A stretch of 64,000 bases of DNA from Xanthobacteraceae bacterium (GTDB taxonomy: Bacteria > Pseudomonadota > Alphaproteobacteria > Rhizobiales > Xanthobacteraceae): assembly GCA_019746135.1 (NCBI GenBank), contig JAIESI010000118.1:1-64000 (forward strand), given 5' to 3'. Under the pieces are notes generated by a model, which saw only the letters and a list, made by a program, of their open reading frames with translations, was not told the DNA's origin and ran no database searches. The position numbers were made by a program, and so were the translations under genes. Below, one piece after another: positions 51,783 to 62,719 of this stretch (positions are counted from its first letter, which is position 1; each line of letters begins with the position of its first letter).

Positions 51783-52019
51783 ATGTCGAAACCGGTCATC
51801 TTCACCATTTCCGCCGCCTGGGACGACGAGGCTTTGGTCTGGACCGGTCATTGCGACGACATTCCTGCTGCCGCCGACGCCCCCACCCTCGACGAACTGC
51901 TGGGCAAGATATCCGCGATGGCGCTCGACCTGTTGCCGGACAATCACCCGGAGGTCGATCCCGCGTCGCTGTTCCTGCAAATCACGGCACTGCGCGAAGC
52001 CGAGCCGGCCGTCGCCTGA
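51783..52019 (+). CDS. DUF1902 (HicB-like antitoxin) protein
   Basis: 78 residues. VIFTISAAWDDEALVWTGHC and DIPAAADAPTLDELLGKI form the partial RNase-H-like fold shared by HicB antitoxins and DUF1902. Its stop is directly followed by ATGG of the hicA-like frame, a usual pairing, here in antitoxin-first order. Confidence 0.85.
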   Translation: MSKPVIFTISAAWDDEALVWTGHCDDIPAAADAPTLDELLGKISAMALDLLPDNHPEVDPASLFLQITALREAEPAVA

Positions 52020-52218
52020 ATGGCCCCCTCAATTCGATCGGCCGCTGCGCGACTTGCTTCGGGCGGCGGGTTGCACGTTCATCCGGCAAGGCAAGAGCAG
52101 CCACGAAATCTGGCATAGCCCGATCACCAAGCGGAATTTCGCGGTGCCGGTCGGCATCCCCAGTCGACACCCCGCGAACGCCATCCTGCGCCAGGCGGGA
52201 TTGCCCAAGGCCTTCTGA
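52020..52218 (+). pseudogene. HicA-like toxin, frame broken in a C5 tract
   Basis: The ATG right after the DUF1902 stop opens a frame that leaves the HicA reading within three codons. The HicA sequence (DRPLRDLLRAAGCTFIRQGK, HEIWHSPITKRNFAVP, HPANAILRQAGLPKAF) is in another frame with no start of its own. Removing one C from the five at 52024-52028 would join ATG-GCC-CCT-CAA-TTC-GAT perfectly to it. This is therefore a one-base frameshift in a homopolymer: a recent inactivation, phase variation, or a sequencing error. When intact, HicA is an mRNA interferase. Confidence 0.75.
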
Positions 52219-52454
52219 ACCGGCGCATGTCTCGGCCCCGTCCGCCGGCTTTGAACCAAACCGGACCGGTTTGCGTCAAATTATGGCGGCGGCAGGGGAA
52301 TTTCCCCCAGTTTTCCGTTTACCCTGTGGCCGCCGGGCCATGGAAGACGGCCTTACGATGGTCTAAAAGTTACCGAAAGGTGAAACGCAAACACCCCCGG
52401 GGCCGGGGGCGTTCTCCCTTGTCCTGAGGCGGGGTTTTTCCCCGAAGCGGCAAA

Positions 52455-54716
52455 GTGCGCGAGCTTTATCCCGATCCCGAGAAGGACTGGAAGCCAAAGA
52501 TCCAGCGCTTCCTGCTGGAATCCGATTCGCGCTTTGACGACTTCCTGTTCCAGGCCGGACGCTGGTCGCGCGAGCTCTACGAGCGGTTCTCCATGTTCAT
52601 GGACCGCTTCCACATCGGCGGCTGGCGGCGCTGGGTGTTCATCGAGCCGCTGTCGGAAGGCGCGACCATGGGGCTTGCGGGCCTCGTCGTGCTGCTGACG
52701 CTTGCGCAGTCGGCGTTCCGCGAAACCTCCGACGACGACTGGTTGAAGAAGTCGGAGCTCGCGGTCACCTTCCTCGACCGCTTCGGCAACGAAATCGGCA
52801 GCCGCGGCATCAAGCACAACGACTCGATCCCGCTCGAGGAGTTTCCGGACGCGCTGATCAAGGCGACGCTCGCCACCGAAGACCGGCGCTTCTACGAGCA
52901 CTTCGGCATCGACGTGCCCGGCACGTTCCGCGCACTTCTCACCAACGTGCGCGCAGGCGGCGTGCAGCAGGGCGGCTCTTCGCTCAGCCAGCAGCTCGCG
53001 AAGAACCTGTTCCTCACCAACGAGCGCACCATCGAACGCAAGATCAAGGAGGCGTTCCTTGCGATCTGGCTCGAGTCGCGCCTGACCAAGAACGAGATCC
53101 TCAAGCTCTATCTCGACCGCGCCTATCTCGGCGGCGGCGCGTTCGGCGTCGACGCCGCGGCGCAGTTCTATTTCAACAAGTCGGCCCGCGACGTCACGCT
53201 GTCGGAAGCCGCGATGCTCGCCGGCATGTTCAAGGCCCCGACCAAGTACGCGCCGCACATCAACCTGCCGGCCGCGCGCGCACGCGCCAACGTCGTGCTC
53301 GACAACCTGGTCGAAGCCGGCTTCATGACCGAGGGCCAAGTGTTCGGCGCGCGGCGCAATCCCGCGACCGCGCTCGACCGGCGCGACGACCGCGCTCCGA
53401 ACTACTTCCTCGACTATGCCTTTGACGAGGTGAAAAAGCTCGTCAGCGCGTTCCCCAAGAGCATGACCGAGCGGGTGTTCCTGGTGCGCACCTCGGTCGA
53501 CACCGGCCTGCAGCGGGTCGCCGACACCGCGGTCGAGAACCTCCTGCGCCAGTACGGCCGCGACTATCACGCAAGCCAGGCCGCGATCGTGGTGGCCGAC
53601 CTCGACGGCTCGGTGCGCGCCATGGTCGGCGGCCGCGACTACACCGCAAGCCAGTTCAACCGCGCCACCGACGCGCTGCGCCAGCCCGGCTCCTCGTTCA
53701 AGCCTTACGTCTATGCTGCGGCGGTCGAGACCGGCATGAAGCCCACCTCGATCGTGGTCGACGGCCCGGTCTGCATCGGCAACTGGTGCCCGCACAACTA
53801 TTCCGGCGGCTATGCCGGCTCGATGTCGCTGACCCAGGCGCTCACCCGCTCGATCAACACCATCGCGGTGAAGCTCTCGATCTCGATCGGCAACGGCAAC
53901 CCGAAGATCGGCCGCGCCAAGATCGTCTCGCTCGCCAGGAGCATGGGGCTGCGCACCCCGCTGATCGACACGCCGTCGCTGCCGATCGGCGCGGGCGAAG
54001 TGACCGTGCTCGACCACACCGTCGCCTATGCGGCGTTCCCGAACGCCGGCATGGCCGTCGCCCCGCACGCGCTGCTCGAGGTGCGCACCGGCAACGGCGA
54101 TGTGATCTGGCGCTTCGACCGCGACGGGCCGAAGCCGCGGCGGGTGATGACGTCGCAGACCGCGCTCGACATGAACATGATGATGAACAAGGTCACCGAG
54201 GAAGGCACCGCCCGCCGCGCGCTCATTCCCGGCGTCCGCATCGCGGGCAAGACCGGCACCACCAACGCCTATCGCGACGCCTGGTTCGTTGGCTTCTCCG
54301 GCAACATGGTCGCCGGCGTCTGGGTCGGCAACGACGACTACAGCTCCACCAACCGCATGACCGGCGGCTCGCTGCCCGCCATGATCTGGCAGGCGATCAT
54401 GAGCTACGCGCACCAGGGCATCGAGATCAAACCGCTGGCCGGCCTGCCGCCCGCAGCGGCACCGCCAACGCCGGCGCGCAATCAGGTTGCGGCCAACCAG
54501 GCGGCGGGCTCCGCCACGGTGCTTCGCCCGACCCTGCTCACGCGCCGCGGCACCGAAGTTCTGATCCGGATCGAGCACCTGATGGAGGACGCCGGCAAGG
54601 CGCTGGCCGCCGGTCCGACGGTGTCCGAATTGCCGGTGATGGGCCCGGCCGGCACCCCGACGCGATCCGATGCCGTCGCGTCTGCCGCAAACGGCTCGGC
54701 GGTGCGCGGCAACTAG
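52455..54716 (+). CDS. Penicillin-binding protein 1A-type (bifunctional)
   Basis: 753 residues, start GTG. A cytosolic N-terminus of about 65 residues, one membrane anchor (about 70-88), a GT51 transglycosylase domain with ATEDRRFYEHFGIDVPG (catalytic Glu) and GGSSLSQQLAKNLFL, then a transpeptidase with SSFK (Ser of RQPGSSFKPYVYAAA), SRSINT-type SINT and KTGT (IAGKTGTTNAY). Builds and cross-links peptidoglycan at the inner membrane. The unusually long N-terminus is common in rhizobia. Confidence 0.93.
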   Translation: MRELYPDPEKDWKPKIQRFLLESDSRFDDFLFQAGRWSRELYERFSMFMDRFHIGGWRRWVFIEPLSEGATMGLAGLVVLLTLAQSAFRETSDDDWLKKSELAVTFLDRFGNEIGSRGIKHNDSIPLEEFPDALIKATLATEDRRFYEHFGIDVPGTFRALLTNVRAGGVQQGGSSLSQQLAKNLFLTNERTIERKIKEAFLAIWLESRLTKNEILKLYLDRAYLGGGAFGVDAAAQFYFNKSARDVTLSEAAMLAGMFKAPTKYAPHINLPAARARANVVLDNLVEAGFMTEGQVFGARRNPATALDRRDDRAPNYFLDYAFDEVKKLVSAFPKSMTERVFLVRTSVDTGLQRVADTAVENLLRQYGRDYHASQAAIVVADLDGSVRAMVGGRDYTASQFNRATDALRQPGSSFKPYVYAAAVETGMKPTSIVVDGPVCIGNWCPHNYSGGYAGSMSLTQALTRSINTIAVKLSISIGNGNPKIGRAKIVSLARSMGLRTPLIDTPSLPIGAGEVTVLDHTVAYAAFPNAGMAVAPHALLEVRTGNGDVIWRFDRDGPKPRRVMTSQTALDMNMMMNKVTEEGTARRALIPGVRIAGKTGTTNAYRDAWFVGFSGNMVAGVWVGNDDYSSTNRMTGGSLPAMIWQAIMSYAHQGIEIKPLAGLPPAAAPPTPARNQVAANQAAGSATVLRPTLLTRRGTEVLIRIEHLMEDAGKALAAGPTVSELPVMGPAGTPTRSDAVASAANGSAVRGN

Positions 54717-54772
54717 GGCCACATTCAAGACATTTCCGTTTCCGATCATCGTCCCTTTCGACCGGATCGATC

Positions 54773-55351
54773 GTGCGCCTGCTACTTGGATCTTTGTTTG
54801 CTCTCGCCGTCGCGGCAGCCGTCGGACTTGGAACGACCTGGCTGGTGCTGACGCGCGGCACCGCGTTCGGCGCGGTTCCGATCGGCGCATGGGTCGCATG
54901 GCCCAAGAACGGCACGCGCGACGTTGATCCTTATGCCCGGGCCACCATGGCCCGCACCGGCGAGCTCCCGGTCGGCTCCGGCGACGGCGTCGCGTTCCTC
55001 GCCCGCACCGATGACGGCGGCCGGCCGCTCGACGGGCGTTGCGACGTGCGGATCATCGGCACCACGCCGCAGGCGCGGTTCTGGACGGTGACGCTCTACG
55101 ACCCGCAGGGCCGCCTGATCGGCAACGCGATCGACCGCGCGGGCTTCACCAGCCAGGAGGTGGTGCGCCGCGCCGATGGCAGCTTCGAGATCGCGGTTGC
55201 GCCCCGCACCCGCGCCGGCAACTGGCTGCCGACCAACGGCGTCGACAGCTATGTGCTGGTGCTGCGGCTCTACGATTCCCCGGTCGGCGTCGCGACGCGC
55301 GCGGCACGCGAAGCGCCGATGCCGGCGGTGACGGTGCAGTCATGCCCATGA
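54773..55351 (+). CDS. DUF1214 membrane-anchored protein
   Basis: 192 residues from the GTG at 54773. N-terminal membrane segment (about 4-24), then a DUF1214-type beta domain: RFWTVTLYDPQGRLIGNAID and SYVLVLRLYDSPVGV near the end. Usually paired with a DUF1254 protein, which follows after 40 bases. Exported, periplasmic; function unknown. Confidence 0.82.
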   Translation: MRLLLGSLFALAVAAAVGLGTTWLVLTRGTAFGAVPIGAWVAWPKNGTRDVDPYARATMARTGELPVGSGDGVAFLARTDDGGRPLDGRCDVRIIGTTPQARFWTVTLYDPQGRLIGNAIDRAGFTSQEVVRRADGSFEIAVAPRTRAGNWLPTNGVDSYVLVLRLYDSPVGVATRAAREAPMPAVTVQSCP

Positions 55352-55391
55352 GAACTGCACAAGCGAGGCGCAGGCACTTGAAGGACAAGCC

Positions 55392-55955
55392 ATGATCCGC
55401 TGGCTGCTGTGGCTTCTGGCAGGCGCCCTGCTCGGCGGCATCGTGCATCTGGTCGCGGTGCTGGTGCTGCCGCGCACGGCGACGCAGGACGCCTATTCGC
55501 GGCTCGCGCCGATCGCGCCCGTGAACACCGTTGCGGCGGTGCCGCAGCCGGTGCCGCAGAACGAGATCATGCCGTTCATGGATCCGGCGTTCGCCACGGC
55601 GGTCTGCCGCTACGACCTGACCGACGGCCCGATCAAGCTCAGCGTGCCGGTCAGCGCCGCCTACACCTCGGTGTCGTTCTACACCCGCCGCGGCGTCGCC
55701 TACTACGCCATCAACGACCGTTCCGCGGGCCGCCGCCTGATCGAGCTCGAGCTGATGACGAGCGATCAGCGCGGCCGGCTGCCCGAAGATGAAGATGTCA
55801 CCGCGGCCGACCGGCTGATCGTGGAATCACCGAGCAGCACCGGCCTGATCATGATGCGGGCGCTGGCCCCCGAGCCCGGGCTGATGCCCGCCGCTCGCGC
55901 GGTCCTCAGCACCGCGACCTGCCGCCAGCAGCCGCTGCCGGCGGAGCAGCAGTAA
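55392..55955 (+). CDS. DUF1254-family membrane-anchored protein
   Basis: 187 residues. N-terminal membrane segment (about 3-27), then the short DUF1254 domain: DPAFATAVCRYDLTDGPIKL, SVPVSAAYTSVSFYTRRGV. Operon partner of the DUF1214 protein; in longer proteins the two domains occur fused, so they probably form one complex. Confidence 0.8.
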   Translation: MIRWLLWLLAGALLGGIVHLVAVLVLPRTATQDAYSRLAPIAPVNTVAAVPQPVPQNEIMPFMDPAFATAVCRYDLTDGPIKLSVPVSAAYTSVSFYTRRGVAYYAINDRSAGRRLIELELMTSDQRGRLPEDEDVTAADRLIVESPSSTGLIMMRALAPEPGLMPAARAVLSTATCRQQPLPAEQQ

Positions 55956-55984
55956 GATTCAAACATCGCTGACGGCTCATGCGG

Positions 55985-56015
55985 CCCTGGGGCCCCGCTT
56001 CCGCGGGACCCAGGG
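55985..56015. repeat. Palindrome between convergent genes
   Basis: Near-perfect arms CCCTGGGGCCCCGC (55985-55998) and GCGGGACCCAGGG (56003-56015) with loop TTCC. No T-tract. It could stop transcription from both sides or be a dispersed repeat. Confidence 0.6.
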
Positions 56016-56053
56016 ACACAGACTCCGACCTTTCAATTGGAGTGGATCAGGCC

Positions 56054-56752
56054 CTAAACGCTGTATCCCGCCACGCGCTGCTGCAGCAGGTTCAACTGCC
56101 GCTCGGCCTCGACCGCGATCGGCGAAGGGGCTGCGATCACCATACGCTCCAGCGCGATCCGGTAGGAGGCCACCCGCTCGTCGAGCGAGCCGCGCACCCA
56201 CTCGATGATGCGGCTGTTTTCCATCATGCGGAATTCGGTGTTGGCCTGCTCCTCGGCGCTGATCCGCGAGACATAAGCGAGCCCTCGCCGCCGTTTGCGA
56301 TCCATGTCCGTCACGTAACGCGCGGTGGCAAAGAACGGATCGAGCCGCACCACATCGTTGCGGATGTCCTCGATCAGCTTGTTGTAGCGGGCGGTCTGCG
56401 AGCGATAGGCGGTGGTGAACAGCCGCGACGCATAGGCGTTGCGATCCGGATAGGGCCACACCCGGCTGCCGAGGCCGAGCTCGCCCAGCGCGCTGTACCA
56501 TTTGTTGCGGTCGTAGGGCGGGTCGATCAGCGGATAGGCGAGATCGCGAAGCCTGCGCTCCTCGTCGGTGAGCCCGTGCCGCCAGGTGATCGCGCCCTGC
56601 TCGCGCACGGTGACGCTGCCCATCCAGGCGTGCGCGTCGTCGTTGACCAGCGAAGTGCGGACCCGGCCGAAATCGCCGTTGACCCCGCAGCCGGAGAGCA
56701 GCCCGAACGCGGCCAGGATCGGGATCGCCACCGCGACCGGCCGGTATCGCAT
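56054..56752 (-). CDS. Lipoprotein of unknown function
   Basis: 232 residues. Lipobox LLSGC (Cys22) after a short signal peptide. The rest is mostly helical, with WRHGLTDEERRLRDLAYPLI, AYRSQTARYNKLIEDIRNDV and EAERQLNLLQQRVA. Not recognised beyond being a typical rhizobial conserved lipoprotein. The next gene on the strand encodes a very small protein 32 bases upstream. Confidence 0.72.
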   Translation of the reverse strand: MRYRPVAVAIPILAAFGLLSGCGVNGDFGRVRTSLVNDDAHAWMGSVTVREQGAITWRHGLTDEERRLRDLAYPLIDPPYDRNKWYSALGELGLGSRVWPYPDRNAYASRLFTTAYRSQTARYNKLIEDIRNDVVRLDPFFATARYVTDMDRKRRRGLAYVSRISAEEQANTEFRMMENSRIIEWVRGSLDERVASYRIALERMVIAAPSPIAVEAERQLNLLQQRVAGYSV

Positions 56753-56784
56753 CCGAGACTCCCTGCGTTCGAGCGGCGTGCCGC

Positions 56785-56988
56785 TCAGGAACGCGAATTG
56801 CGCCGCCGCCGCTTGCGCCCTGACGCTGCGCCGTCGCGGCCTGTGAAGCCATCCGATGGTTGGTCCGGATGACGCTCGATACGCACAACGGGAAGAATGA
56901 TCACGCTCGCCGGCTCGGAACTGGCGTCCACGTAACGGCCGCCGCCGAGCGGGCGATGCCCTTCTGGAAATTGCACGATGATTCCCAT
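56785..56988 (-). CDS. Small basic protein
   Basis: 67 residues; ATG at 56988 after a strong GGAGGAGGGG. Opens MGIIVQFPEGHRPLGGGRYV, a beginning shared by short rhizobial proteins, and ends in a basic RKRRRRNS tail that may bind nucleic acid. Cotranscribed with the lipoprotein gene. Confidence 0.65.
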   Translation of the reverse strand: MGIIVQFPEGHRPLGGGRYVDASSEPASVIILPVVRIERHPDQPSDGFTGRDGAASGRKRRRRNSRS

Positions 56989-57066
56989 GCCCCTCCTCCC
57001 CCGGCGGTCCATTGGACGTCTTCCGCGGACCGGCGGTTCGGTGCTACCGATTAAGGGCCGGCATGG

Positions 57067-57082
57067 TTAACGGTCCGCTAAC
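57067..57082. promoter_or_regulatory. CtrA-like site upstream of the DUF2336 gene
   Basis: TTAA (57067-57070), seven bases, CTAAC (57078-57082): one mismatch from the TTAA-N7-TTAAC box of the cell-cycle regulator CtrA. A similar site is at 61358. Tentative. Confidence 0.3.
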
Positions 57083-57134
57083 GAGGCGGGCGCTAATGTC
57101 CCAAACAGTGCTCATTCCGCGCTGTGTGGCAATC

Positions 57135-58163
57135 ATGACCGAAACTCCGGCAAACCCCGTTCTCGACGGCCTGGCCGAGCTGTCCAAACGCAACGGCATC
57201 GACATCCGGCCGACACTGCTTCGGGTGATCACCGACCTGTACGTGCAGAAGGCCACGCACAGCGAAAAGGAAGAGGCCGAATACACCCGGATGGCGCTGC
57301 GGCTGCTCGACCACGTCGATGCCAAGACCCGCACGATGATCGCCGGCAAGATCGCGGGCTATCCGAATGCGCCGGCGGCGGTGCGGCAGCGGCTGCTCAA
57401 GGACCACATCGTCTGCGAGGCCCCCGAGGAACCGGCCAAGGAAACCGCCCGAAGCGAAACCGCCAAGAACGAACCAGCCAAGCGCGAATCGGCCAAGCAC
57501 GGACCGGTCAAGCCGGCATCCGAGTCCAAGAACGGGCCCAAGAGCGGGCCTAACAGCGAGCCCAAGCGGAAGGCCGAGGCGCTGGAGCTGAGCGAGCTGT
57601 TCCTCGCCTGCAACGCCGAAGAGCGCAGGCTGATCCTGCTCAATCTGTCGTACGCGCCGATCGCACCCGCCGGTCCGATCGATCCGGCTGCCGCGCAATC
57701 GGCCATCCAGCACCTCGAAGCCTCGGCGCTCGCCCATCTGACCGAGCGCTTTGCCCGCGATCTCGGGCGGATGCTGTCGATCTCGCAAACCCAGGCCCTG
57801 CGCCTGACCAACGATCCGGGCGGCGAGCCGATCGTGGTCGCGGCGGCGGCGCTCAAGATGTCCGCCGCCGTGCTGCAGCGGATCCTGCTGTGCCTCAACC
57901 CGGCCATCAGCCGGTCGGTGCAGCGCGTCTACGATCTCACGCAACTGCACGAAGAGCTCCAGGCCGAGGCTGCGCTTCGGCTGGTCGCGCTCTGGCAGGC
58001 GGCCGACCGTGCCGCGCAGCGGCCTCCGGCATCGGCTCCAGTGGCGGTCCCGCCCGCGCCGCCACGTTCGGTCGAAGAGCGCATCCGGCCGGCGGCCGCG
58101 CCGGCGCGGCCGAAGATCCTCTGGGACGATCACGCCAGGTCGCGCAAGGCCGACAGCGCCTGA
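57135..58163 (+). CDS. DUF2336 protein
   Basis: 342 residues from the ATG at 57135 (57096 is an alternative 13 residues earlier). N-terminal helical repeat region with LAELSKRNGIDIRPTLLRVI and YTRMALRLLDHVDAKTRTM, a low-complexity linker with repeated AK-x(2) units (about 95-145), then ELSELFLACNAEERRLILLN and LCLNPAISRSVQRVYDLTQL, typical of DUF2336. Function is unknown; members are alphaproteobacterial. Confidence 0.8.
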   Translation: MTETPANPVLDGLAELSKRNGIDIRPTLLRVITDLYVQKATHSEKEEAEYTRMALRLLDHVDAKTRTMIAGKIAGYPNAPAAVRQRLLKDHIVCEAPEEPAKETARSETAKNEPAKRESAKHGPVKPASESKNGPKSGPNSEPKRKAEALELSELFLACNAEERRLILLNLSYAPIAPAGPIDPAAAQSAIQHLEASALAHLTERFARDLGRMLSISQTQALRLTNDPGGEPIVVAAAALKMSAAVLQRILLCLNPAISRSVQRVYDLTQLHEELQAEAALRLVALWQAADRAAQRPPASAPVAVPPAPPRSVEERIRPAAAPARPKILWDDHARSRKADSA

Positions 58164-58210
58164 CGGCGAGGACGCTCGTCAGGTTGAATCGTTTTCACGC
58201 GCTCCAGCTC

Positions 58211-58253
58211 CGTCATCCTGAGGCTCGGCCGAAGGCCGAGCCTCAGGATGACG
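58211..58253. repeat. Perfect 20-bp inverted repeat
   Basis: CGTCATCCTGAGGCTCGGCC (58211-58230), loop GAA, exact reverse complement (58234-58253). This matches a repeat type very common between rhizobial genes (GTCATCCTGAGG). Between convergent DUF2336 and DUF1491 genes; no T-tract. Confidence 0.95.
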
Positions 58254-58285
58254 GGTCGAGAGCGCGGCTGTTTCAGCAGCAGACT

Positions 58286-58633
58286 TCAGCTCACGACCGT
58301 ATCGAGAAAATTCCGCCCCGCCCGGTCCTCGACCTCGACGATCCAGATGTCGGGATCGAACTTGATCTGCCGCGCGAGATAGGCCTCGGCGTCGGCTTCG
58401 GTCGCGGGCTGCGCTTTCAACGTGCGGATGAACGCACGGTCCGACGGCCGCGCCTCGTCGAACGCGCTTTGCGGCGCAGGCCCGAACACCTCGGCGGTTC
58501 CGTCAAGCCGTGCGACCTTGATGAACACCGCGCCGGCCTCGTCCGCGCCGCGCCGGCGCAGCATCGCCTGCGCGCCTTCGATCTGCGCGCGGCGGATATA
58601 AGCCGCGACCCATATTCCCGATTTCAGACGCAT
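58286..58633 (-). CDS. DUF1491 protein
   Basis: 115 residues. Begins RLKSGIWVAAYIRRAQIEGA, contains GADEAGAVFIKVARLDGTA and ends with DIWIVEVEDRAGRNFLDTV, the full DUF1491 pattern of alphaproteobacteria. Function unknown. Downstream of the peptidoglycan-binding protein gene on the same strand, 47 bases away. Confidence 0.88.
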   Translation of the reverse strand: MRLKSGIWVAAYIRRAQIEGAQAMLRRRGADEAGAVFIKVARLDGTAEVFGPAPQSAFDEARPSDRAFIRTLKAQPATEADAEAYLARQIKFDPDIWIVEVEDRAGRNFLDTVVS

Positions 58634-58680
58634 GGCGGCCCAAGCTTTGGCAAGGGCACCGTCTTAGCACGGGCGGCGGC

Positions 58681-59435
58681 CTACTCCAGCGGCCGGCCGG
58701 TCAGCGCCGAAAGGTCGCGCACCAGCTGGTCGGTGATCTGGCCCGTCACCGGACGCTTGCGCGCCTTCTCGAACCGCTCGATTGCGGCGCGGGTCGCGGC
58801 ATCATAGGTGCCGTTCGCGGCGAGCGGTCCGTAGCCGAATTCGATCAGCGCGCGCTGCACGCCGATGATCCGGCCGCTCGGCGCAAGCAGCGCGGCAATC
58901 GGATCGCGCGGCGTCTCGACCGGCTTGGCCTTGACGTTCGATCGGGTGATCGCCGCAAGCAGCGGCTCGCCGGGCTCCGCCGACGCCCGCAGGCCCGCGG
59001 CCTGCTCGAAGTCGCGGATCGCGGCATCGGTCTTCGGCCCGTAGAAGCCGTCGGCCGGCCCGTCATAGAAGCCGCGCTTGGTCAGCTCGCGCTGGATCTC
59101 CATCACCGTATCGGACCGCGGCCGGGTGGCCGTGACGACGTCGGGCTTGCCTGCCGCCACAGGCCGGCGATGCGGCATGATCGATGCCAGCGGATCGGGC
59201 TGGGGTGCGACCACCGGCACCGGCTTGTTGGCAAAGATCGGCGCGGGATGCGGCCCCGATTGCAGGAACAGCGCGTTGATCAGAATGGTGACGACCGCGC
59301 CGCCGGCCGCGACCGCGGCAAGCGTGTCGCGCGGCCGCAGCAGCAGGAAACGCAGCGGAAGCGGCAGCCGGACGGCAAAGCCGCTCGCGAAATCCTCGTC
59401 GTTTGCTTTTGCTGTTCTTGCTGCCACTGTCATTC

Positions 59436-59439
<4 letters not shown>
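58681..59439 (-). CDS. Membrane-anchored protein with two peptidoglycan-binding domains
   Basis: 252 residues from a GTG that overlaps the kinase stop by four bases (an ATG two codons later is possible). Membrane segment about 40-60, a Pro-rich linker, then two PG_binding_1 repeats: IQRELTKRGFYDGPADGFYG and VQRALIEFGYGPLAANGTYD, each with its AAIRDFE / AAIERFE helix. Type II topology puts the repeats in the periplasm. Coupling to a sensor kinase suggests a wall-monitoring or polar-anchoring partner. Confidence 0.87.
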
Positions 59440-61289
<1,850 letters not shown>

Positions 61290-61697
61290 GTTGCGCTATG
61301 CACGCCCTTCGATGGGGACGCGCTCCCTTCGTTGGGGAGGATCGTGTCAGAGCCGACTTAAGCGAAAGCTAAACGCGGATGACGGGTCCACAGCGCCGGC
61401 ACATTGCGGCGGCCGGTCATGGTGAACGTCTGGTTGAAGTGAGCCGGGCAGGCCTGCCCCGCCGCGCATGCCGCTGCGATTTTCCGCGTGAAATCGGGCC
61501 TTTCCACCGTCAATGAATTCCTAAGCAAACGATCCAAATTTTCCGAAAATTCCAACCGCATTCTCATTGAATGCGCGCAAAAACGCGAACAGCGTCTTCA
61601 ACCCCGTCTGCTAGCGTGTGAGATGCGGCGGCATGAAAGCCGCATCAGGCATCAGGAGCGGTGCCCGAAGAAACGGACAGGGACGCAGGAAGTAGTC
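61290..61697. other. Divergent promoter region
   Basis: 408 bases between the kinase and DUF5330 genes. A CtrA-like TTAA-N7-CTAA stands at 61358-61372, 70 bases before the kinase start. The stretch 61500-61600 is AT-richer than its surroundings (aaattttccgaaaattcc, itself palindromic around 61540) and may hold promoter elements. No gene was seen. Confidence 0.45.
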
Positions 61698-62123
61698 ATG
61701 TTCTTCTTGGTGCGAGTGGCGTTCTGGCTCACGGTCGTGCTGGTGCTGCTGCCGAGCGGCAGCGGCGAGAAGTCCGGCGCGCAGGCCAACATCGGCGCAA
61801 CCGACGCGTTGATCGCGGCGAGCGCGGCCGTGTCCGACATGAGCAATCTCTGCGACCGCCAGCCCAAGGCCTGCGAGGTCGGGGCGCAGGCCGCGGTCGT
61901 GCTCGGCCAGCGCGCCCAGGCCGGCGCGAAGATGGTCTACGATCTGTTCAGCGAGCACAGCATCCGCGGCGATGCCGGTTCCGTGACCAACGGCACAGAG
62001 CGCAAATGGCCGGTGTCGCAGAACACGCTCACCACAGCCGACCTCGAGCCTGCCTGGCAGGGGCCTGCCGTGCAGGCCGAAACGCTGCCGATGCCGCGCC
62101 GGGATCCGCGCCGCAAGGCCTGA
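61698..62123 (+). CDS. DUF5330 protein
   Basis: 141 residues; ATG at 61698 after CAGGAAG. N-terminal membrane segment or signal (MFFLVRVAFWLTVVLVLLPS), then IGATDALIAASAAVSDMSNL, CDRQPKACEVGAQAAVVLGQ (two Cys) and a Pro-rich tail: the DUF5330 layout of Rhizobiales. Periplasmic, function unknown. Confidence 0.85.
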   Translation: MFFLVRVAFWLTVVLVLLPSGSGEKSGAQANIGATDALIAASAAVSDMSNLCDRQPKACEVGAQAAVVLGQRAQAGAKMVYDLFSEHSIRGDAGSVTNGTERKWPVSQNTLTTADLEPAWQGPAVQAETLPMPRRDPRRKA

Positions 62124-62186
62124 TCTGCGCGTTTCCGCCCACCTGATTTCCTTCGACCGGCGGCGGTTTCACCCTATATAAGCGGC

Positions 62187-62257
62187 ATAGGCGAGCGAAG
62201 CGACGCCGTCCTTCGGACGGCCGTAGGCGAGCGAGCGACGCCGTCCTTCGGACGGCT
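62187..62257. repeat. Tandem pair of CCGTCC hairpins
   Basis: Two direct copies, about 35 bases apart, of ggcgagcga-gcgacgccgtccttcggacggc (22-base identical parts at 62200-62221 and 62235-62256); the same 22 bases occur at 13869-13890. Each forms GCCGTCC-TTC-GGACGGC. Just upstream of sufE. Confidence 0.9.
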
Positions 62258-62290
62258 ATGGAACAGCGGCGCGCTGCCGCGGGAACAGCG

Positions 62291-62719
62291 ATGTCGATCA
62301 ACGAGATCATCGAGAATTTCGAGCTTCTGGAGGAGTGGGACGACCGCTACCGCTACCTGATCGAGCTCGGCCGCGCGCTGCCGCCGCTGCCCGAGGCCGC
62401 CCGCACCGCCACCAACAAGGTGCAGGGCTGCGCCAGCCAGGTATGGCTTGCGACTTCGATCAAGCCCAACGGCGGCGGCGGCCCGGTGCTCAGCTTCGAA
62501 GGCGACAGCGACGCCCATATCGTGCGCGGCCTGATCGCGATCCTGTTCTCGCTCTACTCGGGCAAGGGCGCGCAGGAGATTCTTGCGGCCGACGCGGTCA
62601 AGCTGTTCGAGAAGCTCGGGCTGCGCGAGCATCTGACGCCGCAGCGCTCCAACGGCTTCCGCTCCATGGTCGAGCGCATCCGCCGCGACGCCAGCGCGGC
62701 GCTCGCTGCGGTGAGCTGA
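62291..62719 (+). CDS. sufE: SufE-family cysteine desulfuration protein
   Basis: 142 residues from the ATG at 62291. IIENFELLEEWDDRYRYLIE, LGRALPPLPEAAR, and the sulfur-accepting Cys47 in VQGCASQVWLA, then LIAILFSLYSGKGAQEIL and LREHLTPQRSNGFRSMVERI. It accepts persulfide from SufS for iron-sulfur assembly; the rest of suf is not in the window. It ends flush with the stop of mucR on the other strand. Confidence 0.93.
   Translation: MSINEIIENFELLEEWDDRYRYLIELGRALPPLPEAARTATNKVQGCASQVWLATSIKPNGGGGPVLSFEGDSDAHIVRGLIAILFSLYSGKGAQEILAADAVKLFEKLGLREHLTPQRSNGFRSMVERIRRDASAALAAVS

Noticed and set aside
53786-54772. Upstream extension of the DUF1214 frame
   Set aside because: This is an out-of-frame shadow of the PBP1A gene; the membrane segment begins at the GTG at 54773.
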